Assembly: GCA_040376705.1 (NCBI GenBank) | Contig: JBEIQE010000018.1 | Span: 1 to 37,338 of the forward strand | Length of the DNA: 37,338 bases | Source: JBEIQE01 sp040376705 | GTDB lineage: Bacteria > Pseudomonadota > Alphaproteobacteria > UBA2400 | Reading direction: 5' to 3' | Part shown: piece by piece, positions 24,609 to 33,285 of the stretch | Position numbering within the stretch: the stretch's first letter is position 1 | Layout: each line of letters opens with the position of its first letter | Made by a program: the position numbers and the translations under genes | The notes under the pieces: generated by a model | Database searches by the model: none | What the model was told of the DNA's origin: nothing | Seen by the model: the letters and a program-made list of their open reading frames with translations, nothing else

Positions 24609-25111
24609 TCTAGCGTCTCATGTGGATAAACGCCCCAGAGCGAGGCTTTGCTGACCCAGCCCCCCGTACCTGACGGGGCTGAGCCAACGGTGACTTCGCA
24701 CCAATCGGTGCGACATTCCTTGATACGGGCCATAACGCCTTCCTGCAGGCGGGCCACGGGGCGGGCAATGGCATCGGGCTGCGCACGCAGCACGCCATCG
24801 CTCGGGTAAATCACGACATTACGGCGGCCCGAGAGCAGCGCCATATGTACCCAGCCTTCGGTGCCTTCCCAGTCACGGATCTTGCGCCAGTTTTCGTATT
24901 CGGCGGTAATCTCAACCGGCATGCCTTGCTTGCGCAGCACCCACTGTACGGGGTAGCGCTCGCCGGGGCCGCTGCGCACATTCACAGCATCAGAGCGGGT
25001 GGTTACAAAACGCGGCAAGGGCAGGCCGCTGCCGCCCTGTGCAGCGGGGGCAGTTTCGGCTGTTGCGGGCAGGGCCAGCAACAGGGCTATGAGCAAAGTC
25101 AGTAACTTCAT
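24605..25111 (-). CDS. exported SH3-domain protein (DUF1058 type)
   Basis: This 168-residue protein has a Sec signal peptide (residues 1-18, LLTLLIALLLALPATA). A bacterial SH3 domain follows, starting VTTRSDAVNVRSGPGERYPV and containing NWRKIRDWEGTEGWVHMALL. A second SH3-like stretch is RPVARLQEGVMARIKEC to GGWVSKASLWGVYP. Alphaproteobacterial members are secreted and thought to bind cell-wall material. I chose ATG 25111 because AGGA lies upstream and the signal peptide starts there. A promoter is visible at 25129-25156. It is the first gene of an operon with NAD-GDH. The link between a wall-binding protein and glutamate catabolism is not obvious. Confidence 0.85.
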   Translation of the reverse strand: MKLLTLLIALLLALPATAETAPAAQGGSGLPLPRFVTTRSDAVNVRSGPGERYPVQWVLRKQGMPVEITAEYENWRKIRDWEGTEGWVHMALLSGRRNVVIYPSDGVLRAQPDAIARPVARLQEGVMARIKECRTDWCEVTVGSAPSGTGGWVSKASLWGVYPHETLE

Positions 25112-25128
25112 AGGGTATCCTGAGACAG

Positions 25129-25156
25129 AGTATACGCCCTTGAGCTTAAACGGCAA
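25129..25156 (-). promoter_or_regulatory. sigma-70-like promoter for SH3 gene and NAD-GDH
   Basis: On the minus strand a -35 TTGCCG (25151-25156) and a -10 TATACT (25129-25134) are separated by 16 bases. The expected transcript starts near 25122, giving a short leader before the ATG at 25111. Confidence 0.55.
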
Positions 25157-25162
25157 TTAGCA

Positions 25163-25174
25163 GCAGTGCACTGC
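25163..25174. promoter_or_regulatory. 12-bp perfect palindrome upstream of the SH3-GDH promoter
   Basis: GCAGTGCACTGC is fully palindromic and lies just upstream of the -35 box, centred near -46 relative to the predicted start. This is a typical activator position. It lies between the stop of the inositol-monophosphatase-family gene and the promoter, and has no T-run, so a terminator is unlikely. Confidence 0.45.
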
Positions 25175-25190
25175 AGTATTCGGGGTGATT

Positions 25191-26072
25191 TCAAACAGCA
25201 TGCCTTGCAAGTATGCCCTTTAGGTCATCTGCCAAGGGCCAGCCGCTAACCAGCATTTTGGGCAGCTCCCCGCCATATTGCGGCCAGTTATAGGGCTTGC
25301 CTTGCCAGTCGGCTACATAGCCGCCGGTAGCACAGCTTAAAATCGCGCCATGAATCAGGTCGCGTACCTGCATTTTGCCGATTATACCTGCCGCTACGCC
25401 ACCTTGCAGCATGGCCTCTACTGAATCGTTATATGTGAGGCCGGATGCCTTACCGAATGATTTGATTACCTTATAGCCAGCTGCCAGCAGGTCGGCCTCA
25501 ATCTCATCGCGAATGGCGTAATACACAAATAGCGTGCGCGGGTTATCGGGCTGTTTAGATAAGAAGACTTCTTCTTTTTTGGCGAGCCCGCTGTTGGTAA
25601 AATCACGCGCGCGGAAAACGCCTTGGCCGGTGGTAAAGTAAGCCACATCAAGTGCCGGATAGAAAACTAGCGCTACATCAACAGCTCCATTCTTGAACAG
25701 GCCGATGTTGACTGAATAAGTATTGCCGCCTTCCAAATAAATGAGTGTGCCGTCAATCGGGTCGAGTACCAGCACATACTCGCCGCTGGTGGCGGGCATC
25801 AGTGCCTTGCCCGGCGTTTCTTCCTCACCATCAAGTACCGTGCTACCGAGCGGCAGGTGCGGCACAACAGCGGTGATGATGATATCCTGCGCCATCTGGT
25901 CCACCACCGTTACGGCTTCCTTTTGGCGCTTTAAAAAGTCGTCTCCGCCGGTATCGGCAAGGTCCACATCCTTACCCTCGTTCAGGACCTGCCCTTGCAG
26001 GCGGCGGGCAATAATGCCCACCTGACGGGCGGCCAAGGCTGCAGCGGTGAGGAATGCGTCTTTATCGATCAT
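25191..26072 (-). CDS. inositol-monophosphatase-family phosphatase
   Basis: This 293-residue protein belongs to the IMPase/CysQ/FBPase superfamily of Mg-dependent, lithium-sensitive phosphatases. It shows DGEEE (first metal motif), VLDPIDGTLIYLEGG (central DPIDGT motif) and the C-terminal VRDLIHGAILSCATGGYV, which replaces the usual W-D-x-A. Possible substrates are inositol phosphate or 3'-phosphoadenosine 5'-phosphate; the sequence alone does not decide. I chose ATG 26072 because AGGG lies upstream; the open frame to 26348 is antisense to prmA. It diverges from prmA with 55 bases between the starts. Confidence 0.85.
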   Translation of the reverse strand: MIDKDAFLTAAALAARQVGIIARRLQGQVLNEGKDVDLADTGGDDFLKRQKEAVTVVDQMAQDIIITAVVPHLPLGSTVLDGEEETPGKALMPATSGEYVLVLDPIDGTLIYLEGGNTYSVNIGLFKNGAVDVALVFYPALDVAYFTTGQGVFRARDFTNSGLAKKEEVFLSKQPDNPRTLFVYYAIRDEIEADLLAAGYKVIKSFGKASGLTYNDSVEAMLQGGVAAGIIGKMQVRDLIHGAILSCATGGYVADWQGKPYNWPQYGGELPKMLVSGWPLADDLKGILARHAV

Positions 26073-26105
26073 GATCGGCCCTAAATACAGCTTGTAAAAC
26101 CAGCA

Positions 26106-26111
26106 TATAAT
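26106..26111 (+). promoter_or_regulatory. consensus -10 box upstream of prmA
   Basis: TATAAT at 26106-26111 lies 16 bases before the prmA ATG at 26128. No clear -35 is seen at the right distance. It would start the transcript only about 10 bases before the ATG, and it covers the alternative upstream ATG at 26110, which supports the downstream start. Confidence 0.45.
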
Positions 26112-26127
26112 GCGCTTTATTGCCGCC

Positions 26128-27006
26128 ATGAGCAAGACTGTAGCCTGGCGTGTACGCCTTACCACTTCCACCACCGCCGCCCCGAAGTATGCCGAGGCGC
26201 TGGAGGATTTCTGCCCCACTGTCAGCTGGATCGATACCGATGAAGACGGTGTGGTTGAGGTTGAGGGCATCTCGGAAGAGAAGCTCGATGAGAAGGCGAT
26301 TACCGCTGCGCTGAAGGGGGCTGTTAGCCAAAAGCTGCCCGCTGTCATCTTCGAGCCGCTGCCCGAGCAGGACTGGCTGCAGCTCAGCTACCAAAGCTTC
26401 CCGCCCAAGCCACTCGGTCGCTTCTGGATTTATGGTAGCCACGAAACTGCTCAGCCACCTGCTGGCAGCTACCCGCTCATGATTGATGCGGCGACCGCCT
26501 TCGGCTCGGGCGAGCACCCCACTACAGCGGGTTGCCTTGGCATGATCGAAGAACTGGCCAAGCGCCAGAACTTCAGCAACGTACTCGATATGGGCACTGG
26601 CTCAGGCATTCTGGCGATTGCTGCCGTGCGCGCCATGGGGTGTAAAGTAACGGCAATCGATATCGACCCTGAATCAATTCGCGTGACCCATAACCACGGC
26701 GTTGCCAATGGTCTGCAGAACTTCCTGCAGCTGGCCGATGGGCCGGGTTACAACACGCCACTCTCGCGCCAGAACGCGCCGTATGATCTTATTCTGTGCA
26801 ACATCCTCGCGCGCCCGCTGCGCGAAATGGCGAAGGATGCTGTTGGTCAGCTTGCTCCCGGCGGTATCATTGTGTTGGCAGGCCTGCTTAATACACAGGC
26901 CCGCGCCGTGATTGAGGCCTACCGCTCGCAGGGCCTGACCCTGCTCAAGAAGGTCCGCCGCGAGGAATGGACCATCCTCACCCTGCAAAAGGGTCACGCG
27001 GTTTAA
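26128..27006 (+). CDS. prmA: ribosomal protein L11 methyltransferase
   Basis: This 292-residue enzyme methylates lysines and the N-terminus of L11 using SAM. It has the PrmA signature IDAATAFGSGEHPTT, the SAM motif VLDMGTGSGILAIAAVRAMG, the acidic AIDIDPESIRVTHNH and the catalytic CNILARPLREMA. The N-terminal substrate domain is present but diverged. I chose ATG 26128 because the frame before it covers a -10 box. The stop overlaps the stop of the convergent amidohydrolase by four bases (TTAA, 27003-27006). Confidence 0.94.
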   Translation: MSKTVAWRVRLTTSTTAAPKYAEALEDFCPTVSWIDTDEDGVVEVEGISEEKLDEKAITAALKGAVSQKLPAVIFEPLPEQDWLQLSYQSFPPKPLGRFWIYGSHETAQPPAGSYPLMIDAATAFGSGEHPTTAGCLGMIEELAKRQNFSNVLDMGTGSGILAIAAVRAMGCKVTAIDIDPESIRVTHNHGVANGLQNFLQLADGPGYNTPLSRQNAPYDLILCNILARPLREMAKDAVGQLAPGGIIVLAGLLNTQARAVIEAYRSQGLTLLKKVRREEWTILTLQKGHAV

Positions 27007-28319
27007 GCATAATACGCCGAAGTTTCCTCAAGCAGCTTCTGCAGGTTGCTGCGGTAGCTGGTTTGCGGCACTTCTTTAAAGTGGTTGCGGTAGGCAATGC
27101 CATCCTTGATTACCTCAAGCAAGCCGCCATGGCCTAAATGCTCGGGCTTGTTCAGCACATCGCCACTGCACACCAAAAAGTCAGCGCGCTGGCCGACTTC
27201 AATCGTGCCGGCATCTTCCTGATTGATCTCGCCTGCAGCAAGGCCGGTCATGCTGTACCAGGCCTCAAGCGGGTTGAGCCCGTCTTTAATCAAGGCGCTC
27301 ATCTCAAGGTAGTTGCGGCCATGCATGCCGGTGAGTACAGGGTCAGAGCCTGCCAGAATCTTCAGGCCGCCTTTTTTGGCATACTGCACGGCATTGCCAT
27401 GTGCTTCGTAGGCGATTTTTGATTTCTCGCGGCTGAAATCCGATAGCTCAGGGAAGGTGGGCAGTGTCTGCAGCACCCAAGATGTAGGTGTGACGGTGCA
27501 ATTACACTTATGTGCCATATCGGTGAGGCGTTCGTTGAGGAACGAGATGTGCTGCAGGTCGTGCACACCGGCTTTAATCGCCATCTCGATACCCTGCTCG
27601 CTATGTGCATGCGCAGCTACGCGCAGGCCGCGGTGAGTGGCTTCATCCACAATCGCTTCCAGCTCTTCGCAGGTAAACTCGCGGTTGGTGAGTTTATCAG
27701 AAGGCGAAGCAATACCACCTGATGCGCAGACTTTAATAAGGTCCGCACCACAGGCGATGATTTCGCGCACGCGCTGGCGGCATTCCCATGGGCCATCCAC
27801 CGTCATCGGCGGGCGGCCGGGCATGGGGCCCCAGCGCTTCTGAATTTCAGCATGGCAGCGGTCCGGCCCGCGGCTATCGGCATGGCCGCCAGTGGTCGAG
27901 AGCATGCAAATGGCAATCTTGAGGCGCGGGCCAATCAGCGCGCCTTTATTGACCAGGCGCTTCATCAGGTCGGTTGCGCCACCGACATCGCGCATGGTGG
28001 TTACGCCGCCCTCAACCAGCGAGAGGTGCAGGATTTTCTCAACATAAATAAGCTGGCTCTGGCCGCTCATGGTTTCGTCAGCCTCATCCGAGAGGCCAAG
28101 AATGGTGATATGGCCATGGCAGTCGATCAGGCCGGGGGTAACTGTCAGGCCTTTGCAATCAGCCTTAGGCAAATTGGCGTAATGGCCGGGTGTATGCGGG
28201 CGGATTTCGGCAATCTTGCCATCGGTTACCAGAATATCGACATTGGCCGATACAGCTGTTTTGTTGTTGGCCGTGCCGTTATAAAGCTCACCGATATTTT
28301 CGAGAACATAGCTGCTCAT
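27003..28319 (-). CDS. amidohydrolase-family enzyme (Xaa-Pro dipeptidase/imidazolonepropionase-like)
   Basis: This 438-residue metal-dependent hydrolase has the N-terminal His pair in PGLIDCHGHIT (His68, His70), the probable carboxylated lysine in GADLIKVCASGG (about residue 195), VAAHAHSEQGIEMA, GVHDLQHISFL, and the Asp in LAGSDPVLTGMHG. Close family members hydrolyse Xaa-Pro or acyl-amino-acid substrates, or cyclic imides; the sequence does not settle which. I chose ATG 28319 because GAGGAG lies seven bases upstream; the ATG at 28325 is too close. It is the last of three genes in an operon with two peptidases, which favours a dipeptidase role (inference). Confidence 0.88.
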   Translation of the reverse strand: MSSYVLENIGELYNGTANNKTAVSANVDILVTDGKIAEIRPHTPGHYANLPKADCKGLTVTPGLIDCHGHITILGLSDEADETMSGQSQLIYVEKILHLSLVEGGVTTMRDVGGATDLMKRLVNKGALIGPRLKIAICMLSTTGGHADSRGPDRCHAEIQKRWGPMPGRPPMTVDGPWECRQRVREIIACGADLIKVCASGGIASPSDKLTNREFTCEELEAIVDEATHRGLRVAAHAHSEQGIEMAIKAGVHDLQHISFLNERLTDMAHKCNCTVTPTSWVLQTLPTFPELSDFSREKSKIAYEAHGNAVQYAKKGGLKILAGSDPVLTGMHGRNYLEMSALIKDGLNPLEAWYSMTGLAAGEINQEDAGTIEVGQRADFLVCSGDVLNKPEHLGHGGLLEVIKDGIAYRNHFKEVPQTSYRSNLQKLLEETSAYYA

Positions 28320-28331
28320 CTTCATTCTCCT

Positions 28332-29630
28332 CTATTGGCCACTCACACGCTTGAGGGTGTTGGCAATCGTCTCACTACATACGGCACAAAAACTCTTGGC
28401 GGTTTTGCTGAACATGCGGCAGTCAACCTCGGGCCGGTAAAGGCCGGTGGCGGTATAGCGTGCGCCTTCAAACGCACCGACCTTGCCGTAATGCGCCTCA
28501 GCGCGCAAAAACTCACCTAGATGCGCTTTGTTGGCCGAAGTGGGGTCAACATGGTCAACCGCATCGCGGGCGGCTTTGGCCAGCGCTACATACTCATCCT
28601 TGCGCCAAGGGGTGGGTACCGGGGTATCGGGCGTAATCTTGTTCTGCCAGCGTACTTCGCCGCGCTCGAGCAGGCTTACATTCGGCTCCCATGGCGGGTT
28701 CATCTGCAGCCAGTCCTGCGTATAGGTTACGCCTGAATCGAAATACTCATCACCAAGGCCGGCAAAGGAATGGCCGAATTCATGCAGCAGCAGGTACTCG
28801 AATACATCGGGCGCGATGCGGGCAGGCAGGGCGCAATGCTGGTTAAACAGGCCGCAGCCGCCGTACTTATCGCTGTTACACAGCACCACAATGGCATCGC
28901 ACGGGGCATTACCAATTGCTTCGTGCAAGGCGTGCGGGTCGCGTACCACCATGTAGCGGTCCATGCCCAGTGCGCCATAGCTGGTATCGAAGTTAGTATT
29001 GGTGGCATCTTCCTTTTCAGACAGCGGAATGCCCGAGTAGCGCGAGAGCTTGGCCAGCGAGTAGGTGTTGATCTTGTCTTTATGCGCATTATAGGGCGCG
29101 GCAGCCAGCAGCATATCGCTGGCGCGCTGTGCATCTTCAAGGAACTGCATTTCCTCTTTGTAGGAATAGCCTTCCGAGATGAAGCAGATGTTCACGCATT
29201 TGGCCGAAGGGCCACCTTCGTGCAGCGGACGCAAATGCGTACCTTTGGGCGCGAAGGGCGGATCGGTCTCTTTGGGAATGTTAACAACCGCAACCTTACG
29301 CCAGCCAACCAGCGGCATACGCCGCTCGATAATCACCTGACCTTCAATTACGTAAGGCACCACCAGTGTTTCGCGGAAGCTGTGCTTTGAATCGACATCG
29401 CCGGTTTTAAGAGTCGACTGCCACTCGCCAAAGAGCGGCGAATAACCCTGCGAGGCAATCAGATCGCCGCCTTTGGTGAACACGCTCCAGCGGTAGTCGC
29501 CACGCTCATCCAGCACACGGGGCATGGGGCCGTGCAGCGCGGGCTTGATGTAATAGCCCAGCGGCTGGTAGCCTTCGTGTTGCAGGCTGCCATCATGGAT
29601 CAGTTCAATGCGGAGGTTTTCCTCGCTCAT
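28332..29630 (-). CDS. M64-family (IgA-peptidase-like) metallopeptidase, no signal peptide
   Basis: This 432-residue protein carries the zinc motif HEFGHSFAGLGDEY around residues 280-293, the extended HExxHxxxxxxDE of the M64 family. The N-terminal part (about 1-140) is a beta-rich region, followed by NICFISEGYSYKEEMQFLEDA, typical of M64 proteins. The C-terminus has a cysteine cluster (CRMFSKTAKSFCAVC). Described M64 members are usually secreted, but no signal peptide is visible here, so it may act in the cytoplasm. Its ATG overlaps the TGA of the S9 gene (ATGA at 29627-29630). The amidohydrolase starts 12 bases after its stop. Confidence 0.85.
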   Translation of the reverse strand: MSEENLRIELIHDGSLQHEGYQPLGYYIKPALHGPMPRVLDERGDYRWSVFTKGGDLIASQGYSPLFGEWQSTLKTGDVDSKHSFRETLVVPYVIEGQVIIERRMPLVGWRKVAVVNIPKETDPPFAPKGTHLRPLHEGGPSAKCVNICFISEGYSYKEEMQFLEDAQRASDMLLAAAPYNAHKDKINTYSLAKLSRYSGIPLSEKEDATNTNFDTSYGALGMDRYMVVRDPHALHEAIGNAPCDAIVVLCNSDKYGGCGLFNQHCALPARIAPDVFEYLLLHEFGHSFAGLGDEYFDSGVTYTQDWLQMNPPWEPNVSLLERGEVRWQNKITPDTPVPTPWRKDEYVALAKAARDAVDHVDPTSANKAHLGEFLRAEAHYGKVGAFEGARYTATGLYRPEVDCRMFSKTAKSFCAVCSETIANTLKRVSGQ

Positions 29631-31738
29631 ACCCCTGCCTGTCGCACAAGAAAGTTAAAGATTTGCTCTTCAATGTAAATTCGCGCCGCTTTACCCGTCG
29701 CGCTGTGCCGCTCGCGCGGTAATGGCAGGCAGTATATCAGCTTGTTCTGCTTTGTGGCCTCTTCAAGCAGCAGGCCACTGTTTCTAAACAGAACATTCTC
29801 GTCCTTCATGCCGTGAATGAGCAGTAATTCGGCTTTCAGCTTGCTGACGTGCGGTAAGATGGCCGCATTGGCGTAGCCCTTGGCATTGCTTTGCGGCGTG
29901 CCCATGTAGCGCTCGGTATACTGTGCGTCATACTCGGCCCAGTCGATCACCGGAGCGCCGCTCACCCCGTTCTTGAACACATCCGGATAGCGGCACAGGC
30001 TCATCAGGGTCATATAACCGCCGTAGCTCCAGCCGGTCACGAACACGCGGTTGGCATCAATACTCTTTTCGCGCGCCAGTACGGCTTTTACCGCAGCGAC
30101 CTGATCATCAACTTCAAACTCGCCAAGATGGCCATAAACTGGTTTCTCAAAGGCAATGCCGCGCCCGCTTGAGCCACGGTTATCTACTTTGAGGACATAA
30201 AAACCGGCATCTACCAGCTTTTGCGCGCGCAGGTCGGCATTCAGCGCCCAGCTATGCTTGACCACCTGCACATGCGGGCCACCATAAACGGCCACCACCA
30301 GTGGGGCGTTCTTGCTGCTGGCAGGTTTATACAGTGCGGCGTGCAGCTGGGTTTTGCCATCGGCCGAGAGTACGGTGAACAGCTCAGGCGAGCGCTTGCC
30401 TAAAGGCTCGACCAGCGAATGCGTGGTTGCAGGGAAGGCGAATTCAACTTCGCCACTCAGGTTCTCGAGTTGTGCGCGCGGCGGGGTGCCCAGTGTATCA
30501 ATATGATGAATCCAGCTCTTGCGGTCGGGCGCAAAGCTGACGCTATGCAGGCCATCACCAACAGTAATCTGCTCGAGCTTCGAGCCATCGAGCTTGCTCA
30601 AGAACACATGGCGATTGCGCGGGTCGGCGCCGGTGGCGATGAAGTAGACCGATGATGTGTCATCCGAGAGGCCCAGAATGCGCTCGGCATGGCCGCAGGC
30701 ACCGGTGATATCTGCTACCGAGCCATCTGGCTTATGATGGGCGATGGTACCAATACCATTACGTTCATGCAGGAACAGGAAGCCGTTATTCTCAAGCGGC
30801 ACCATGCCACCCAGCACATTCAGCCACGGCTGGTTCTGCTCGGTATGCAGCACTTTGCCGTCAGTCGCTTGTATGAACTGCAAGGTCGTCTGGGTACGGT
30901 TAAGGCGGTTGATAACCGGCACGCCATCCTTGCCCATATCGCAGCCCACTAAATAAGGCCATTCGGCATCAGCTGGTTTAAGGGTGGTTTGTTTGTTGTT
31001 CTCAAGGTCGAGGTGGCAGAAAGCGAAGGTCGATACCGCATCACCCGGGCGTGAGTAGGCAATTGTTTCGTCATCATCCTGCAGGCCGCTGCCCACCGGA
31101 ATAACCGGCACATCAGCAAGGCTGTACTTGGCAAAATACAGGCTCTTGCCATCTGGTGCCCACCAAAAGGCGCGCTGGTTGAAAATCTCTTCGCGCGTGA
31201 CCTTATCCGCCATGCCGTTTATCTCGGTGGCACTGCTGCGGGTGGTCAGGCGCAGGGCGGGCATGTCCACATTGGCATCAATCAGCCACAGGTCACCATC
31301 GGCATGAAACGCAATCTGCTGGCCATCCGGACTGAAGGCGGCGAAGGCAATATAGTGCGTATGGGCGCGGCTGTTGGTCTCGCCACTTGCAAGGTCGTAG
31401 CGCAGCAAGCTGTTGGCGTTGATCAGTACAATCGCTTTACTGTCGGGCGACCACATATAGCGGCCCACACCAATCCAGCGGTCGCGCGCAATCTCGCGCG
31501 CCATAGTCTCTTCATAACCCGGCACATGCGTAGGCGTTATGCCGTAGCCGGCCACCAGCCCTGTTTTAAAGGTTTTGCTCTGGCGGTCGTAGAGCCACAG
31601 GTCGCGCGCATCAGTGCCGTTCTTGGCCCATAGGCAGGCCACATAGCGCCCGTCCGGGCTAAAGCTATGCTGCTGGCAGGTCGCTCCACCCACAGGCGGG
31701 AAGGCAGCAATCTGCTCGGCGGTAAGGGCAAGGGTCAT
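29627..31738 (-). CDS. S9-family prolyl oligopeptidase/dipeptidyl-peptidase-like enzyme
   Basis: This 703-residue serine peptidase has an N-terminal beta-propeller with WD-like SPDG repeats (HSFSPDGRYVACLW, MWSPDSKAIVLI, AAFSPDGQQIAFH). A C-terminal alpha/beta-hydrolase domain follows. The nucleophile is in GWSYGGYMT (about residue 569), the Asp in HGMKDENV (about 642) and the His in PRERHS (about 675). The order fits DPP-IV-like S9 enzymes, which remove dipeptides or cut short peptides, often after Pro. There is no signal peptide. I chose ATG 31738 over 31744 because of the GGA upstream; both are possible. It is the first gene of the S9-M64-amidohydrolase operon. Confidence 0.9.
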   Translation of the reverse strand: MTLALTAEQIAAFPPVGGATCQQHSFSPDGRYVACLWAKNGTDARDLWLYDRQSKTFKTGLVAGYGITPTHVPGYEETMAREIARDRWIGVGRYMWSPDSKAIVLINANSLLRYDLASGETNSRAHTHYIAFAAFSPDGQQIAFHADGDLWLIDANVDMPALRLTTRSSATEINGMADKVTREEIFNQRAFWWAPDGKSLYFAKYSLADVPVIPVGSGLQDDDETIAYSRPGDAVSTFAFCHLDLENNKQTTLKPADAEWPYLVGCDMGKDGVPVINRLNRTQTTLQFIQATDGKVLHTEQNQPWLNVLGGMVPLENNGFLFLHERNGIGTIAHHKPDGSVADITGACGHAERILGLSDDTSSVYFIATGADPRNRHVFLSKLDGSKLEQITVGDGLHSVSFAPDRKSWIHHIDTLGTPPRAQLENLSGEVEFAFPATTHSLVEPLGKRSPELFTVLSADGKTQLHAALYKPASSKNAPLVVAVYGGPHVQVVKHSWALNADLRAQKLVDAGFYVLKVDNRGSSGRGIAFEKPVYGHLGEFEVDDQVAAVKAVLAREKSIDANRVFVTGWSYGGYMTLMSLCRYPDVFKNGVSGAPVIDWAEYDAQYTERYMGTPQSNAKGYANAAILPHVSKLKAELLLIHGMKDENVLFRNSGLLLEEATKQNKLIYCLPLPRERHSATGKAARIYIEEQIFNFLVRQAGV

Positions 31739-31888
31739 GAACATATCCAGCTAACAAGTTCCTGATTATTCACGAGTTTTCAAGAGCTGGCAAGGTAATC
31801 TGGTTACTCAAGCGCACCTACTGGCGCGGCGTTAGCAGGGGCCTATATTGGTCAACGTCAAACCTGACCTCAACAACTGGAGAATTCC

Positions 31889-32503
31889 ATGAAGCTGTAT
31901 TTCAAAGCCGGTGCCTGCTCGCTCTCACCGCACATCGCCCTCATCGAGTCTGGCCTGCCTTTCACGCTCGACGCGGTTGATTTTGTAACCCGTACGACGG
32001 CTTCTGGCAGTGAGCTTGCCAAGGTCAATCCCAAAGGCCAAGTACCGGCCCTGCAGCTTGATAACGGCGAGATCCTGACCGAAGGTGCAGTAATTGTGCA
32101 GTATATCGCCGATCAGGCACCGCAGAGCAAACTCGCACCCACCAATGGCACCTTCGAGCGTATACGCCTGCAGGAATGGCTCAACTTCATCGCTTCTGAG
32201 CTGCACAAGAGCATCGGCGCCAATTTTAATGCCAAGCTCGATGCCAACGCCAAGCAGGTGTTCAAGGACAAGGTTGCTGGCAACTTTGACTGGTTGAGCA
32301 CACAGATCAAGGGTACCTATCTGATGGGCGATACGTTTACAGTAGCCGATGGCTACCTGTTCAATATGCTCAGCTGGTTGCCGCATGTCGGCATGGATCT
32401 CAAGAAGTGGCCGGTGCTTCAGGCCTATTACGACCGTGTGGCAGCGCGTCCGTCAGTGCAGAAGGCTCTGGCTGCTGAAGGTCTGCTCAAGGCAGCGGCG
32501 TAA
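31889..32503 (+). CDS. gstA: beta-class glutathione S-transferase
   Basis: This 204-residue cytoplasmic enzyme conjugates glutathione to electrophiles. It starts MKLYFKAGACSLSPHIAL, with the beta-class Cys10, then NPKGQVPALQLDNGEILTEG with the glutathione-binding Pro-Ala, and a helical C-terminal domain with MGDTFTVADGYLF. Length and order match GstA. GGAG lies upstream of the ATG. A strong terminator follows at 32522. Confidence 0.94.
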   Translation: MKLYFKAGACSLSPHIALIESGLPFTLDAVDFVTRTTASGSELAKVNPKGQVPALQLDNGEILTEGAVIVQYIADQAPQSKLAPTNGTFERIRLQEWLNFIASELHKSIGANFNAKLDANAKQVFKDKVAGNFDWLSTQIKGTYLMGDTFTVADGYLFNMLSWLPHVGMDLKKWPVLQAYYDRVAARPSVQKALAAEGLLKAAA

Positions 32504-32521
32504 GTCACGCTGATATTTGAG

Positions 32522-32554
32522 AAAGAGCGGCAGGGCAACCTGCCGCTCTTTTTA
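32522..32554. terminator. bidirectional intrinsic terminator between gstA and the TlpA-like gene
   Basis: A 13-base-pair perfect stem (AAAGAGCGGCAGG at 32522-32534, CCTGCCGCTCTTT at 32539-32551) has loop GCAA and T-rich and A-rich flanks on the two strands. It lies in the gap between the two convergent genes. Confidence 0.93.
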
Positions 32555-32555
32555 T

Positions 32556-33095
32556 TTAGATAAAGCGTTTGAGCAGCTCAATGCCTTCGGGCTGGTCCCA
32601 GAAGACCTCGCCCAACGCACGGCCCAGCTCATTACCCTCGCGGTCCATCAGCAGGGTAAAAGGCAACCCGCGTGGTTTGATGTAGCGGGCGATGCTGGCC
32701 TGATGCTCGATCAGGATGGGCAGGTTCTTAAGGTTGTTCTCGCGGTAGAACATATCCACCGTCAATTGGCCGGTGCGGTCCATCGAGATGGGCAGGACCT
32801 GAAAATTACTCCCGCCCAAGCGTTTTTGCACGGCATCAAGGCTCGGCATTTCGTTAATGCAGGGGCCGCACCAGGTGGCCCAGGCGTTGAACAGCACGAT
32901 TTTGCCCCGATAATCCGAGAATTTCAGCAACTTGTCTTCACCATCGCGGAATTCGATATCCGGCACTGGCGGTTTGCCGTCGGTCAGGCTAAAATTGACA
33001 AGAGCATCGGCTTTTGCGGCCGAAGCTCGCGAAAAGGCCGCCAAGCCTGCCGCTCCTGCCAACATTGTCCGCCGTGTGAAACTTTTGCCAAACAT
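32556..33095 (-). CDS. Tat-exported TlpA/ResA-like thioredoxin
   Basis: This 179-residue protein has a twin-arginine signal (SFTRRTMLAGAAGLAAFSRASA, split here by function: RR at 8-9) and a thioredoxin-like domain. The active site is WATWCGPC (Cys76, Cys79), followed by MDRTGQLTVDMFYREN, LPILIEH and the cis-Pro in RGLPFTLLMDREG. TlpA-like proteins reduce disulfides or apocytochromes in the periplasm. AGGAG lies seven bases before the ATG at 33095. That ATG shares the CATG at 33093-33096 with the start of the divergent lipoprotein gene. Confidence 0.9.
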   Translation of the reverse strand: MFGKSFTRRTMLAGAAGLAAFSRASAAKADALVNFSLTDGKPPVPDIEFRDGEDKLLKFSDYRGKIVLFNAWATWCGPCINEMPSLDAVQKRLGGSNFQVLPISMDRTGQLTVDMFYRENNLKNLPILIEHQASIARYIKPRGLPFTLLMDREGNELGRALGEVFWDQPEGIELLKRFI

Positions 33096-33285
33096 GCCTG
33101 CACTCCTGAATACCTCCTTACTATCGCGTATTCGCCTGCGGTTAAAGACTCCGCATCTTGTCGCGCTTACGCTGGTTTGCCTTGTGGCATTAAGTGGCTG
33201 TGGCCGAAAACCGAGCGATGTTGATGCGCCCGAGGGCAGCATTACCCGCACCTATCCTCCTGTTGAAAGCATTGTTAAGCCATGA
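33094..33285 (+). CDS. lptM: small LptM/YifL-like lipoprotein upstream of lysA
   Basis: This 63-residue protein has a signal peptide with the lipobox LSGC, so Cys36 would be lipidated. The mature part is short and charged, ending in a Pro-rich tail (TYPPVESIVKP). Small lipoproteins of this kind precede lysA in many alphaproteobacteria and are compared with YifL/LptM, which helps LptD fold. Its TGA overlaps the lysA ATG (ATGA). The ATG at 33094 has no clear ribosome site, but no better start exists in frame before the signal peptide. Confidence 0.75.
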   Translation: MPALLNTSLLSRIRLRLKTPHLVALTLVCLVALSGCGRKPSDVDAPEGSITRTYPPVESIVKP

